Below are positions 46,453-59,559 of a stretch of 64,000 bases of DNA, piece by piece. The notes beneath the pieces were generated by a model that worked only from the letters and a program-made list of their open reading frames with translations, searched no databases and was not told the origin of the DNA. Positions within the stretch are counted from its first letter, which is position 1, and the number at the start of each line of letters is the position of its first letter. The stretch covers positions 11,470,001 to 11,534,000 of the forward strand of contig NC_134753.1 of the NCBI RefSeq assembly GCF_050436995.1, read 5' to 3'. The stretch is from Anticarsia gemmatalis. Its lineage: Eukaryota; Arthropoda; Insecta; Lepidoptera; Erebidae. Position numbers and translations under genes: made by a program.

Positions 46453-47504
46453 GTAAGTGTACAGATGGGTAACGACGTTGAAACTTGCTAGAGAAATGTT
46501 CTTGGGTGAATATTTAAATAGGTAGTTTGATGTAGATTTATGTGGAATGATATTTGTTTAAAATTAGTTTGTTTGTAATCGCGAAGATTTCAGTTGATTT
46601 CTGTCGCGTTTTCAATTAATACTACAAATCTTCTATACGTAGAGGTGCGAATATGGAGAAATACTATAAATCTTTTATCGTTTTTATCGTACGCGAATAA
46701 GTTTTATATTTTCCTCATCTCTCCTTACGAATTATAGCGGGAAATCTGATTAAAACAAACAACGATCATAAAGAACTATTTTATGTTGCCCAAATATATA
46801 CAAATATACCTATATAGATCTATTCCAATCGGTTATCAAACCTTCAACTTACAACACAGTAGCCACCTTAACCAGTACTCGAACGTCATCGAAGTTTAAA
46901 ACCAAACATAAATACTTAATTAGTAAGAACCAAAGATACATCAAACGAGGATCACTCAAAAACCACATGGGATTTAGAATTCCACTGATAGTTGAATTCC
47001 CGCTCTCTTCATTACCTTCCATCAAGTCTTTTGGGAACAGCAGATATAATATGTTACAAGGCACTTAGTGTAGACATTTCGTCTCGATGCAGGTAACAAG
47101 CTTGCTACTCTGAATACGGAATACCGTGTTTCAAAGTTCGAGCAAATTAATGAAAACATAAATTAGTTTGAGGAGCTGATGGTGGTTTTATTCTACTATG
47201 AAGTGGAGTAGTAAGAACTTTAGAAAGGCTTAGAATGATAATAATTATACATATGTGTTAACTGCATAACTACCAATCGTATAGCGAAAAAATGCTCATA
47301 TTTTGAAAAGTAATCGTTGAGATTGATAAAAAATATTCACATATTATATTATTATGTTTGTTTATATTAAAACATATTAATATTTAGGTTGCAAAGTCCA
47401 TTCTTTTGAAGGCGGTTGAAGAATATAAAATTTAGATATCGTAGTATCTGATACCTTCCATATTCGCTGATCACTACATGCATATTCGACGTGATATTAT
47501 TTTA

Positions 47505-47766
47505 TCTATACTAATATTATAAAGCTGAAGAGTTTGTTTATTTGTTTGTTTGTTTGTTTGTTTGAACGCGCTAATCTCAGGAACTACTGGTCCGATTTGA
47601 AAAATTCTTTCAGTGTTAGATAGCCCATTTATCGAGGAAGGTTATAGGGTATATATCATCACGCTACGACCAATAGGAGCAGAGTACCAGTAGAAAATGT
47701 TACAAAATCGGGGACAATCTTCATTCTCTCTTATGTGACGCAAGCGAAGTTGCGCGGGTCGGCTAG
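47505..47766 (+). mobile_element. Complete short Helitron (262 bp)
   Basis: Starts TCTATACTAATATTATAAAG and ends GCGCGGGTCGGCTAG. The base before is A and after is T, the standard Helitron insertion at A|T with no duplication. A hairpin CGCAA-GCGAAG-TTGCG lies ~10 bp before the end. A GTTT/TTTG microsatellite sits at 47535-47570. It encodes nothing; replication would depend on an autonomous Helitron elsewhere. Confidence 0.8.
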
Positions 47767-48399
47767 TAATATTATACACCTATAATAAAATCATCCTTAG
47801 TTTAGTAAGAAAAGATATCGTTATTTTTTTTTAAAGTTACACGGACTTTTACTTTTGCAGGAACGTTTTTCTTAAGAATCTTTTTTTATTGAACCCTAAA
47901 TAGCTGCACAATATACACTGCACAGTAACATCAGAGCATAAGAAACAACTCTGCAAGATACATGTATTCAATCAACCGGAATTTATGTTACCCCGAACCC
48001 TTTGTTAGGTTTTATTACACCTTTGAGCTAAGGTGTTTCTATTCTTAGAGACCACACATAAACTTTAGGGATATAGCAACCAGGGAAGTAGACCTGCATT
48101 GCCATATAAAATGAAGAGTAGAAGAGGCCAAGATATATTGGTCTTCAGGGATATGTACAACCAGAGTGACTGACCTGTCTTGTGACACTAAATGTTTGGT
48201 AGAACGGGTCTATTTTGATTGGGTACTAGGTTAGTTTAAGAGCCTTCAATTTGTATGACGCAGGCACTTGCTTGAGTATTAAAGGATTGATTGGTTAAAT
48301 AGATAGTTTGTCATAAAATAAAGGTATAAAAATGGCTTTTTTGAATTAGTTAGTCCATGTGCAATTGAATTGGGCGGCAATGAAAATTTCACTGTTTCT

Positions 48400-48480
48400 G
48401 CCACTAGGAATGGTAGATCGCCGCTGATTACGAAAGGCAGGTTGTGCAAAGTGCTATTGAGGTTTTAGCTTTATATAGGA
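48400..48480 (+). repeat. tRNA-derived SINE remnant
   Basis: CGCCGCTGATTACGAAAGGC and GTGCAAAGTGCTATTGAGG match the third SINE family. The head is missing. Confidence 0.35.
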
Positions 48481-49317
48481 ACGCTCTGACTAATTTACAG
48501 AAGTCTGAAAATTGGTAAGTTCACTCTCTACTATAGATCAATCTAAATTTCGTATTGACAGAATATAAAATTTTAATGCACAACCATATAATAATATACT
48601 ATTATTAAAACGACACTAATTTTCAAATCTCATAAACTCCTATCTTTAAGAAAGACAAAACCTTTTCTCGCAGCGCAAAAATTAACACAAACATCAAATA
48701 TAAACATGGCCATTTTGAAAAGCAAATTGAAAACGAATTTCAGGACAAAGGACCTTTGAAGTCCCTTCCTTGTTCAGTTCTGTAATGACACTTAACGAGT
48801 GAAAGGGATGCAGGACCGGAGATTGGACGGGAAACAAGCGCCCTGAATGTTGCTATTTCATGTAAATTGTAAACCTTATTATAATTTTCACATTTTAGGA
48901 TCTAATCTACATTAATATTATGACTCAGTTTCGGTTATTGTTTTTTGGTAATGGTTTCCGATAAGACTGGCGTAGCTGATAGGGCATGATGTTTCCTTAT
49001 CGCCTTTCTAAGTTATTTTGTGACATTTTCGTTTTTATAGTGGTGCCTTAGGAGAAGAGAGTCGTAGAAGTCAGCACCAATAAAAACAATACTATATACA
49101 TCATCTTAATCAGTCTGAATCAATAAATCTGAATTCATATATTTGTAGATTGATTAAAATGTTTAGTTTCGAATTAGTGAACTGATACATACAGCAGCGC
49201 AAGCGTCTTATATGAAAATACAAGATTAACAATCATTCAGTATCATCAATACCTTTCTGAGATTCTCTGTCAATAAATGTTCAGCCTAATAAGTATATTC
49301 AGCCTAATAGCCCTATA

Positions 49318-49450
49318 AGTAGTCAGCCTGCGACCACGGCGAGTGCAACCTGCGCCGAAACGTTAGGCATTTTAAGGTAAAATGCGTGTTCGCGTTAATT
49401 CCCGTATTCTATTATACATTAAATATTCAATGATTATTGCAATACGAATA
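49318..49450 (+). repeat. Lepidopteran repeat with CCTGCGCCGAAACGT core
   Basis: CGACCACGGCGAGTGCAACC, TGCGCCGAAACGTTAGGC and TGCGTGTTCGCGTTAATTCC resemble a repeat I remember as common in moths and butterflies. Class not known to me. Confidence 0.5.
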
Positions 49451-49660
49451 TTGACTCAACAAACTGATTTTTAGAATCTTTATATTGTGACCTGTTAAGC
49501 ATTTAACTAATCTGCCTTTTGACACAAAATCACACCAATAAGAAACAAAGCGAAGTGTTGAAAAGCCATTTATTTAGACAAACGTTGACAAGGCGAGAAT
49601 GTAACTGATACGCTTGTTTTGGGGTAAGCACAAGAATATCGTGTGTCGGACCCACTTGAC

Positions 49661-49740
49661 GTTGCCATAGCAACGCACGTGGATGTCCAGCCGTGTTTAA
49701 AGTGATGAAGGGTTTCGAAGGTGATTGGCTGGTGTGACGT
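49661..49740 (+). promoter_or_regulatory. Cluster: X-box, E-box, inverted CCAAT, CRE-like site
   Basis: 49661-49674 is GTTGCCATAGCAAC, an almost perfect inverted-repeat X-box (RFX-factor consensus RYYNYYATRRNRAC). It is followed at once by CACGTG (49676-49681, E-box). ATTGG (inverted CCAAT) lies at 49724-49728 and TGACGT at 49735-49740. RFX sites of this form drive ciliary and sensory-neuron genes in animals. I see no TATA box, splice donor or ORF beside it, so it may be an intronic enhancer or the promoter of an unseen non-coding or alternative first exon. Confidence 0.45.
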
Positions 49741-49799
49741 TTGTACGTGAGAAGAAAAGTAATTAATGACTATGGAAGGATTATGACAGTTTTAGTTAT

Positions 49800-52700
49800 T
49801 TAATAAAAAGAAAACGATCCGGTTAAGGTTCTGAAAATACGGATTTAGGTGTGTGATGTCATCACAATCAATATTTGGAGTCTGTAGATTGTCAAGATAT
49901 AACTAATGTGTAGCTCGATATAACGACATTTTTTTGCATTTACTATCGGACCTAAATTCTAACGAATAGTGCTTATGTTGCAAAAAATAAGATTAATAGT
50001 AATTCCACATTATAAAAATATGCAAATAAAAATTTAATGCGTGAAACGCTTTTTTGTATTTTCATTAATTCAATACACATAATATTATTATGTTAAAAAA
50101 GCAAGTTAAAAAACAGTTGATTTACCTACCTACTTAAGAATATTAGCAGTTAATCCGAATCAATTAACTTAACCCTACTGCCATAATAGACTTAAAACAA
50201 ATCGAGTTCAAACACCGATTGTAAAAGTTTTTCACAGAATGAAAATCTCCAATTAGGTAGTACTTCAAACAAACCTCAAAAGGGTAACGGACTGAGAGAG
50301 CTCTTACCAACTGGGTCAAAGAAATAATTAGAAGTTTTAAATCAAATACTTAAAGAATAGTATTAACTAGTAACTATTATAATACATTTTATCTTTGTTA
50401 TGTAATTTATTGTAATACACTTAACCGTTTAAAACTTCAAACAACATCAACTGAGGCTCAATATGGTACTAATTTTAGGTGGATTAAGTAATAACTTTCG
50501 TATGATGTGAGTTATACATAAAATCAGCCCAGTACGATTACATACATATTTAGTAAACATATTGTCAATTTTCATCGATTATTAATTTTATAGCTAGGCT
50601 TGTATACAAAACACGAATTTGTAACGTAGAAAACTGTGACACAAATTGTTGCGATGCTAATTCGTACGGTAAAGTATCTTTTTTCCACAGTTCGTATGGT
50701 TCCAATTGTTCTGTATACAAGCCCTTATCAGGCCACTTACACAGACTTAATCTCTTTTGAACAGCTCTATTTAAGGTTGTTGGTAAAAGTTTTGTTTTTT
50801 TTTTTTTACGTTTTACTTGCTATACCTAATAACTTGTCTTAGAATTTGAATTACTCAAATGCCAGACAGAGCGCATTTATTTATCATACTGAATACTTTT
50901 ACCTTACTTAACATGTCTATTTAAAAAAACAAAATACTCAAAAGCCGTAGGTTGTAAACAAAACGGGTAAAATTTAAGTACATAAAATTACACGCGTATG
51001 TGAACATGTAACAATATACTACAAAGTTATTAAGTGCACTCTTATAAGTGCCCCGTTTGGATTTCAAGGAATTCTTTCAAGCAGATAATATTATGTTTGT
51101 TACAATGTATACAAAAGTGGTTTATGATGATGATTTTGGTCGTTAAAGTGATAAAAATGATTGGAGTGAACGGAAAAAGTGAGCTGACGATATGTTTTAC
51201 TTGTTTACAGTTAAATGAGCATTCGTAAAAGGACTTTAAGATTCGTTCGGTTATGATATAATTAAGTGCCATACACTTTCGTTTGATATTCTCACAGATG
51301 TGATGAATTCACAGAATACTAGATTCTATTAGCTCCAGATTAGATAACAGCAGAAGTACAAAAGGGGCAAGTTATATCATATTTGTGCAAACGCGCCTGT
51401 CTCTGCATTTTCAAGAAAAAGTTTTTGTACTAGCAATTATGATTTATGAAGAAATCTGTCTTACATTACGCTACAAAAGCGGAGTACCAAAAAAAGTAGG
51501 TGCGGTATAAATTAAGAATTCTAAAATGCTAACTGTTAGTCATCAATTAGCACTAGTTAAATGGTAATAAATTCATTTCCTATTTATCACTCGAGACTGA
51601 GAGACCACAATTAGAAATAACAAGAAGCGTTCGTTTTTAATTACAATTTTATTACTGTGTTAAATACATGGTATCATAAATTCGAAAACAATAGCGTAAA
51701 ATCTCATAACCCTTCTACATAAATCAAATAACACCTGGTACTATTTACCAATCGCTTTAAATCGAATTTAATCTTGCTTAATCAGTAACAAGATATTAAA
51801 ACGGTCATTATAAAAATGTATTAAACAAACATATTCAGAAAAACTACCGATCTCATTAGTACTGGGGCCAGATGTTGAACCAACCCCATAGGGTGGTTTA
51901 AAGTATAAATATTTAGCTTTGGCCGTGGTAATGCATATAAAAAATGAATGCGGCTCACGGGAGCTGTGAGTCTGTGCATTTTCGATGACAGCAAACACAA
52001 ACAGACACACGTGTGGTTGGACATGATTGTAGTGTAAGAGAGGAGATGAAGCGATAGCGTTTTTAAAATATAAATTTGATTTTTAAGAACATGGCAATTG
52101 CGACTTGATTGCGGGGAAGCAAATGTTATTCTGATTATTTTACTGAAACAGCCTAGTTTTAGATTAGATTTTGGTCATACTAATATTTTTGTATCAGGAT
52201 AGGTCTTCTGTTGTATTGTTTTGAATTCATTTGGATACTAATGTACCTACAATAGTGTAGGTTTGTCTTATAAGCTAGTAGTTCGTATAAATATTTAATT
52301 AATATTTGTACAACATAATATTGGTTTTTATAAGGATCACAGCAAATGTTTGTCTCTGTCTACTTTCATAGAAAAATGCGTGATTTTATGTTTGCATATC
52401 ATATAAAATGCGCTCTCATGGAATAGTCATCTAGTCGTAATTTATTTTATTCGTTTTAATTTAATCATAAAATTTTCAAATCTCTGTGTTTTAGTAGAGT
52501 ACAGGTCAAAACTGCTTACTTACTTCGCTTAAAATTAAGTTAGGTAGTTTCACCTCAAACTTAAGAGTTTATTAACTAGCAAAACTTCTGCAGTAAGCAC
52601 CTAATGCTTTTAACACGTTGTTTTCAACATTTCGCGTATCATAACTCTTGAAGAAAGTTGAGGGGATGGTAGCTTTCCTTGGAATTAATATGTCTTATGC

Positions 52701-53290
52701 GCCAGTTATAAATCAATTTGATTTAGGAGATTATAGAGAAATGGACTTATATCCTTCTTGATATTTTTTGATTTATCCGTTTGTTGTTCTGTAATTTAAA
52801 GTGCATAGGTACCCGTTACTGAATTCTTGGCGTCTGTAACATCGTGTAGTCTTAATTTTGTATCATTAGTTGACATTTAAGATAATGATAGTAAATAATA
52901 TATTTTTTTAAATACATTAGCACCGCTGGTTTATTTTCAACATAACACAATTTTTCGAGAACCGTTTGGTAGCCAGCTATATTTGTTTACAGTATAAAAC
53001 TTAAAAAAAAAACAGCAATTGAAGTTCTGCACAACGGTTTTCGTATCGTAATCTATATTAATAATTCCGTCAAGGGGTACGGTAGACTCGATTGAAACCT
53101 TACCTGAATAAAAAAACATAAAAAATTAATGATTTCGAGTCGACAACATAGATCCGCAAAATTCGGATTGTAGAGTATTTTGTTAAATTCTAATGTGTTG
53201 ACAGACGAATCACAGTCGCCATCCTGTGTTATTCAATAATTGACGTTTCGCGAAAATATAATTTTTAACACTTTTTATGATATACTCTTT
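49800..53290. other. AT-rich non-coding DNA
   Basis: No gene, RNA or clear mobile element seen. Short frames (e.g. 50636-50842, 51034-51272, 51768-52024) occur on opposite strands in the same place and look like chance. Confidence 0.35.
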
Positions 53291-53300
53291 GTTTTTTTTT

Positions 53301-53627
53301 TCACTTTAACTTGACATTTGCCAATAGCAGCCATAAAATTACGAGTATGTATGCATGTATTAAGAGTCCAGTTTGACCCGAGCGAAGCCGGAATTTATCT
53401 AGTAATTTTAAATTATTATTTTTAATAAAATTCGCTAGCAGCTTGTGCTTTGGCCCACGCCTAACTCCACAAACCATCAGTCTATTAACGGTCTGCGTGT
53501 CGTCCGAAAGCGCATTAACATAATTTATAAACAAGGTATTCATATTTTTGACGCTTTTTACACCGCGTTGCTTTTTAACGTCGTTGCAATTTGTACCTTT
53601 AAATGAAATGGAATATGAAAGATTCAT
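53301..53627 (-). other. Unrecognised open frame, 108 codons
   Basis: The minus-strand frame starts MNLSYSISFKGTNCND and its middle part (NALSDDTQTVNRLM) comes from DNA with more GC and more CpG than its flanks, as in coding DNA. Its last third runs into TCCGGCTTCGCTCGGGTCAA, which looks like a Helitron end, so the frame as a whole is not a normal protein. It may be a decayed gene fragment picked up by a transposon. No domain recognised. Confidence 0.2.
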
Positions 53628-53945
53628 AGACTCATAGTGACAGCTTTTGACGTAATGAATGAGCGACTAAAGCAGCAAGTTTTAAGTGTAATTTTAATAG
53701 GAAAACCTTGTAAAGGACTTGTCAGTGTTAATCATTAGTGGAGATAGTTAGTGACTAGTTTTTAAGCAAATAACCGCCATTAATTGGGAACCTTCTCCTT
53801 TATTTGAAGTCGGTTTAAAACACATTCTTATTTAGTATTATGGTTTTATATAACAGTATCATGTTGAAAATGAAATTAGATTAATTAAAACGTTTGAGCA
53901 TTCCTTTTTAAGCACCGTTTTTTTAGCATCTTAGTTTATAAGAAA

Positions 53946-54149
53946 CTAGCTTTTACCCGCGACTTCGTCCGCCACCTGAATTTACCCATGGGAATGCGTC
54001 ATTTTCCCGGGGTAAAAAGTATCCTATGTCCTTTCTTCTTCAAAATATCTCCATACCAAATTTCATGCAAATTGGTTCAGTAGTTTAGTTGTGATTGAGT
54101 AACAGACAGACAGACAGAGTTACTTTTGCATTTATAAGATTAGTATGGA
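53946..54149 (-). mobile_element. Complete short Helitron (204 bp, minus)
   Basis: The minus strand starts TCCATACTAATCTTATAAAT and ends GACGAAGTCGCGGGTAAAAG CTAG, followed by T and preceded by A. A CAGA microsatellite (54105-54118) lies near the 5' part. Same superfamily as 47505-47766 but another family. Confidence 0.75.
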
Positions 54150-54199
54150 TGAGGTACTGTAATAGCTTCGTAAGAGGAATACTCCAATTTCGAGAGTAG

Positions 54200-57100
54200 T
54201 CATGCCGATGTGTTAACTGTCCATTCATAGTGACTTGTTATAGAATAACTCTACTTTTTGCTTCGCCGCAGTTAGGTAAAATATTACGACGAACACGCGC
54301 TTATCATATTTTTTTTTTATTTTACTAACACTATGAGTATAACTTTATTTGTGTTATATGAATCAACGTCTTTCAATTTCTGGTGTTAAGAATAACTAAA
54401 TAATAGAATATTCACAATAGACTTTTCGCTTTGTGGTCAGGCATTATTATCTTTGTAGCTGAAGCCACAGTAATAGGGCTCCGTTTTAACAAACCCTGTC
54501 TTTCAGGCAACCTCTGCAAGCGACGTTTGAAGCTTTATTCTACTAGTCAGTGTTAAAACTTTTATATTTAAATTACGTTATACAAATGATGAAATTAATT
54601 CTTATACTATAATATCTTAATATAAAATTAATATCCGACAAAGTATAAGAAATTAATTCTTATGCCTATTTTGTTGGATATTAATTTTCAATTTTACGTA
54701 ATCAAAGTTAAAACTGCAGCACGATTTCCTATCCTCTTCGTTCTGTTAAGTAGCAAACGTTAAAGTTTGATACTTCACAAATAGATTTAGTGGAATACAC
54801 TAGGGGCACTGATCAGTTGTTCATACAAAATTTTCCGATGGCTTCCCATTCGGTTGTCCGTGGTGGTAAAAATAGCCCTATTTTTAGGTCAATTTTCATT
54901 CAATTATCCTTCCGTAGTAGGTATTCTATATAAGGTTATCCCTGTCTTTCATATTAATAATTAATACTATAACATCACGTTGTCCTTTTCCTTCGTAAAC
55001 TAGTTAAGTAATTCGATACGGTTGTGTAATTATATGCACTTGGGACGGCTGTCTGACCTCTGGAATGTAATCAGCGCTGGAGAAACTAATCTCAAATCGA
55101 ATCGGATTAGTTCATGGAATTGATTGCTAAAGATTTTGAGATGTCAAATAAACATGAGTAGTAATGAATTTAGTTTGTAGTAATAGAAGTTTCGAGACTA
55201 AAAAATCTAGATGGCTAAATCTAAAAATCGAAAACAAAGAATTGCAAATTAATCAATTAAATTTTATGATATCACTCCTGCTTACCTACTTGGAAATAGT
55301 CATACTTTAGGAGCCACGTACATTATAAAACTTAATGTTTTATAGTTTTGACGGAAAAACATTATCTCGTGTGTATATTCAAGCTAAAACAACAAAACAT
55401 AAAATTGAAATTTTTGCTCGAAAAAGTGTCAAACAATTAAATCCTCAAAATATCGCATTTATAATATAAATCAGTCACTTTTATCCTATTAAATTACTCT
55501 ACCACATTGCCATCCCAATATCCTATCTTCATTTCTTCCCAAACTCCTTAACATCTTAAACCATCTTCGAGTGAAGTAGGAGCTCGGTGGCATTGTTAGT
55601 TGGATCCTCGTAAAAAATGCACACGCCCCGGGGAACCATTGAAGTGCCATCATCAACCTCACGCGCTGAGTGCTGTGCTGCACCGAATTGTTGCCGCTGG
55701 ATGAGGCATAGTTAATGATGTAGGTTATTTTTCTACTTAATATTGCCTTTGGAATTGTCAGTGGTAAGTAGTTAGCAATTATTCTTATCCAACAGTAGAT
55801 ATTCTGGGAGTAGTACGATTTTCTGCATTCGATATTATTGTAGTGATTTTAATCGAGAGTTAAAATGTTCTTGAAAGAAATACTTGTTTCGTAAAACACT
55901 ATGGGCGCTGTTTTATGCCTAAAATATCTTGACCGTCGTTCGATAGTCGAATACGTTTCTCTACAAAACACCCTAAAAAGTAAGTACCCTAAGACTTAAC
56001 CCAATATCACGCGATCAAAATCTCTTTAAACATATTTCCTCAAGTCAAGACCTAAATTTATTTGAACTCTCTTCAATAAAAGAGTCTTAAACTCTTCAGC
56101 TTTTTATAAAATTGACTGTCTGTAGTAATAAAAGATGATTATACTTTACAATTTATAAATTAAATACAACATGTTCTGAATTGTAAGCCGCTAACAGAAG
56201 CTAGCAGCTAGACAGACGAATCAATAGATATCTCATTTGTCAAATCGGTTTAAATACTGAGAGGGGGATGGATTGCCAACTCTACCATATAATTACGTCT
56301 ATATGCTTGTATTATACAGCATGTGACAGATTTACATTTAAAACGATATATTATTATAGCATAATGGTATGCATTTTTGTTTACAGTATTTAAAAGTATT
56401 TTTAAGTCAAGTCACTTTTTGTAGAGCAACTTAAACGTGGAATCGGTATCTCTAAATAAGAAGGTTTTTAATTCGCAAGAATTTAAGTAGGTACTGTAAG
56501 TCTAAGTAAAAATTAAATTGTCTTGAATCTGGAACGGTTAATCTTGTTTAGTTCTTGTACCTGACATAGTAACTAAAAAAACGTGATGTTGATTAACGTA
56601 AAAGCAAAGAGACTTGAAAGTTATTTTTCTTTTAAGGTGCCTATCTACTAATTCTTTCAGAAACCAAAAACATTAGGGCCTTCACAGCTTATGTTCAACA
56701 ACTGGCTTTGATTACACTTTCACTAGGTACTCTTATTTCTTAACTTTTCATTAACTACAGTCAGGGCCTTCAAAGTCATTGGCATATAAAGCATAATTGT
56801 CTAATAATCTATATGCTGGGTAAAGTGACAAGACAAAGACAAACGCCTGTCAATATTTTACCTGTAAGTTAACCAGTGGGTATTTATGCAAAATTCGTAA
56901 GACCGGCGATTAATCCCATATCAGTCGCATCTAGAAACCATAACGCCATAGTCCTCGAGCTTGCATTAACCATTGAAGCGGTCATTATACAAGCATTCTT
57001 CGGACAATAGGTCGTATTAATGCACTCCCCTATAACTCTATTCACAAGAAAATATCCGATAATAACCAACTATTCTACTGAGAAGTAAATATCCCTGCAA

Positions 57101-57900
57101 AGTTCTATAGAAGTTTATTTTCCGTAGTTGGTTTTAGGACTTGTTAAAGTCTAGAAGACATATAATTGGAGATACTCTCATTTGTTTTGAACCGGTCATT
57201 TAAACCGATTTGAAGAAAGCAACATATTTTTGACTCCCGATATTTTTTGCTATTTTAAAAATATTAAGATCATCTTCTTAAAAAATATATAAATATTGAT
57301 ATGTGAATGATATTTCTAGGCGATGAAATTTCTTTAATCGAAAACCTGAATCGGGTTTCTATTGCTTTAAATCAAGTAAAAGTATATTGAGTCTAGCTTC
57401 ATTACGGAATCCTTTTAATAATGGTACGATATTTTTTTATCTACATATTTTAATCGAGTGACACTTTTCATGATTTTGTCTGACATAATATAGGAGACTT
57501 TTTTATAACTTTATCAGTAACTAGATGCTGAATTAATAATAAAGAAGTATTATACAGATCTTTTTTAAATTTTCTTAATCTCTGGTGTATTACATATTGC
57601 ACAGAGCAGTTCTACTTACTTCATAAAGTACTATTCTTAGTTGTAAAGTTTTTATTTCTGTATCCAAGTGAAGTAGCCGCATAAATTTACATAATTTATA
57701 ACCAATAAATAAATTCCTGGGCGGCGAGTCATTACGATAAAACTCTAGCATCGATAATACAATAGTGCATTGATGCTTACGTAAAAAGCAATTACTCCAT
57801 ACAGATAACGATTACTAAGAATCTTTTCTTTGACCAGAATACTCTATTTAGTAACAAAATACTTTCATTATATTAAAAAAGTCATAAACTGAAAATATAT
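54200..57900. other. AT-rich non-coding DNA
   Basis: No gene I can support. The frames at 55489-55683 and 56884-57069 (minus) lie in slightly GC-richer DNA but show no recognisable domain or splice structure. Confidence 0.35.
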
Positions 57901-57916
57901 CAGGATATAAAAATAT

Positions 57917-57920
57917 AAAA
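57917..57920 (-). terminator. RNA polymerase III terminator (TTTT)
   Basis: AAAA on the plus strand, i.e. TTTT on the minus strand, 6 nt past the end of the tRNA-Leu gene, the usual signal and spacing. Confidence 0.7.
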
Positions 57921-57926
57921 GAGTTC

Positions 57927-58010
57927 TGTCAGAAGTGGGATTCGAACCCACGCCCACAGAAGTGGACTGCGACCTGAACGCAGCGCCTTAGACCGCTCGG
58001 CCATCCTGAC
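57927..58010 (-). tRNA. tRNA-Leu (anticodon CAG)
   Basis: On the minus strand an 84-nt gene folds as a type II tRNA. The acceptor stem is GTCAGGA with TTCTGAC, one G-T pair, and discriminator A. The D-arm holds A-box TGGCCGAGCGG. The anticodon arm is CTGCG-TTCAGGT-CGCAG with CAG in the loop. There is a long variable arm and a T-arm with B-box GGTTCGAATCC. The long variable arm and the anticodon give leucine. There is no intron. Four Ts follow the 3' end by six bases. It should be transcribed by RNA polymerase III and looks functional. Confidence 0.93.
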
Positions 58011-58204
58011 GATATGATATGCGTCGAAATAGCAGTACTATTATTACAGCGAGTAACAGTCATGATTATCGGGATCATTGATTGACATTGATAGACTTCT
58101 TAGTGTACCCACGCACAGAGAAAGATTACTAGAAGTACATAAGAGAACTCATAAATGAAATAGGTTTGTAGTAATATGACTGAAGGTCTAAAGTGATAAA
58201 TATT

Positions 58205-58270
58205 CATTGTAACGACTATCCTAAGTGTCAATATTTGACCTAAATGAATAAATGATTTGATTATGATTAT
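58205..58270 (+). repeat. CR1-like LINE tail fragment (~66 bp)
   Basis: CATTGTAACGACTATCC, AAGTGTCAATATTTGACC and AATAAATGATTTGATTATG match the last bases of the elements at 24754-25336 and 29463-31790. Confidence 0.75.
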
Positions 58271-58739
58271 CTCGATCATTTTCTATCTTTGATAATGGTA
58301 GTTGCCTTTGAAAAGGTCACTCACATTACTCGTAACCGACGGTCCTGTATGGCAAGATGTATCGAAACGAATGAAGTAAAATATTTTTGTTGAGATCGTA
58401 GCAATGGCGTGTTTTTGTCTCTATTTTGTTTTGTCTGTACGCCTATGAGAATACAACGTTATTAATAAAAAAGTTTTATGTGATACCTAATTAGGTACCT
58501 TCATTAATTCCGTATAATTTATTTATGTTTAGTAATCAAACAATTATAAAATATTCTCTGAAAATAAATTTAGACAAATCTGAACGGACCCCTAAATCAT
58601 TTTGAAGTACTTTTAAAATTATACTTGCCCAATGAGTTATCAAATTAATTTGAATACAATAAAACTACAACCAGTCATTGAAATTCATGTACCATTCGCA
58701 AAATTCTATACAAAATTAACGATGTTACATTACGAGGAC

Positions 58740-58862
58740 GACATGGCGGTGCGTCCGGTGTGTTCTTTGATGTTTCGCATGTGGTTCCGGCGCGTGCGCG
58801 CGCAGGCGAGTGCGTGCACGTGCGATTGTGCACTTTGCGAGTCTGTTCTCACTTGTAGATAA
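58740..58862 (+). promoter_or_regulatory. CpG-rich patch, possible promoter or exon
   Basis: An abrupt CpG-rich block (GGCGCGTGCGCGCGCAGGCG near 58788) in otherwise AT-rich DNA. An open frame crosses it but ends right after it, and I see no clear splice donor. It could be an alternative first exon, an enhancer, or an unmasked repeat. Confidence 0.3.
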
Positions 58863-59054
58863 TTATTAGGTTATGTGATTTGAGGTGAATTAGGTTAGCT
58901 AGTTTGGTATGCGTAGGAATGATTTTTTGAATGTTTTTGTTTGAAGAGGTTGGTGTAGACGGCAAATAAAATAATTAAAAGTAGGCTATGCAGATGTATA
59001 GAAAAAATATTTTAATATAATTATGTAGTCTAAAAGTATGTCCCCTATTAATGT

Positions 59055-59165
59055 CTGACTGCCTCTGTGGTCTGAGCGGTTGTGTATACCATTGATCAGG
59101 CGAGGTCTTGGGTTTGATTCCCAAACAATTGCAAAGCAGAGCAAAAAATTGCACGTCGCATGATT
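59055..59165 (+). repeat. tRNA-derived SINE, third family
   Basis: CTGCCTCTGTGGTCTGAGCGG and GGGTTTGATTCCCAAAC give the tRNA-like head. The body is short. Confidence 0.5.
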
Positions 59166-59559
59166 AAGCATTTAGTCTCTTGATCTACTTAGTTTTTTTA
59201 GTAACTAATCCTATTTAATAGTATGTATTGATCATGCTATAAATAAAAGGTGTATTTATGTATGTATTTAAAACCAATAAAAACTGAGTCTTCAATTATT
59301 ACCATACTAAAAAATACAGTTATAACTGAAACGAAAAATGTTTTAAGCGGTAGTTCAGGAAAAGCTTGTTAGCAAGCATGTAATGCAATAAGCGATCACG
59401 TAGCACCGCGAAACATCGTTACCTGCCTGCCTACGAACAAAATTTGATATTAAACCAATAACACATGCGGAAAACTAAAGTTTGTGAAAATTTCGATAAA
59501 GGAGATGTGTAAAATTTTCCAATATAGGTACCCAAATTGTATGTACTGAGGCTTATCAA

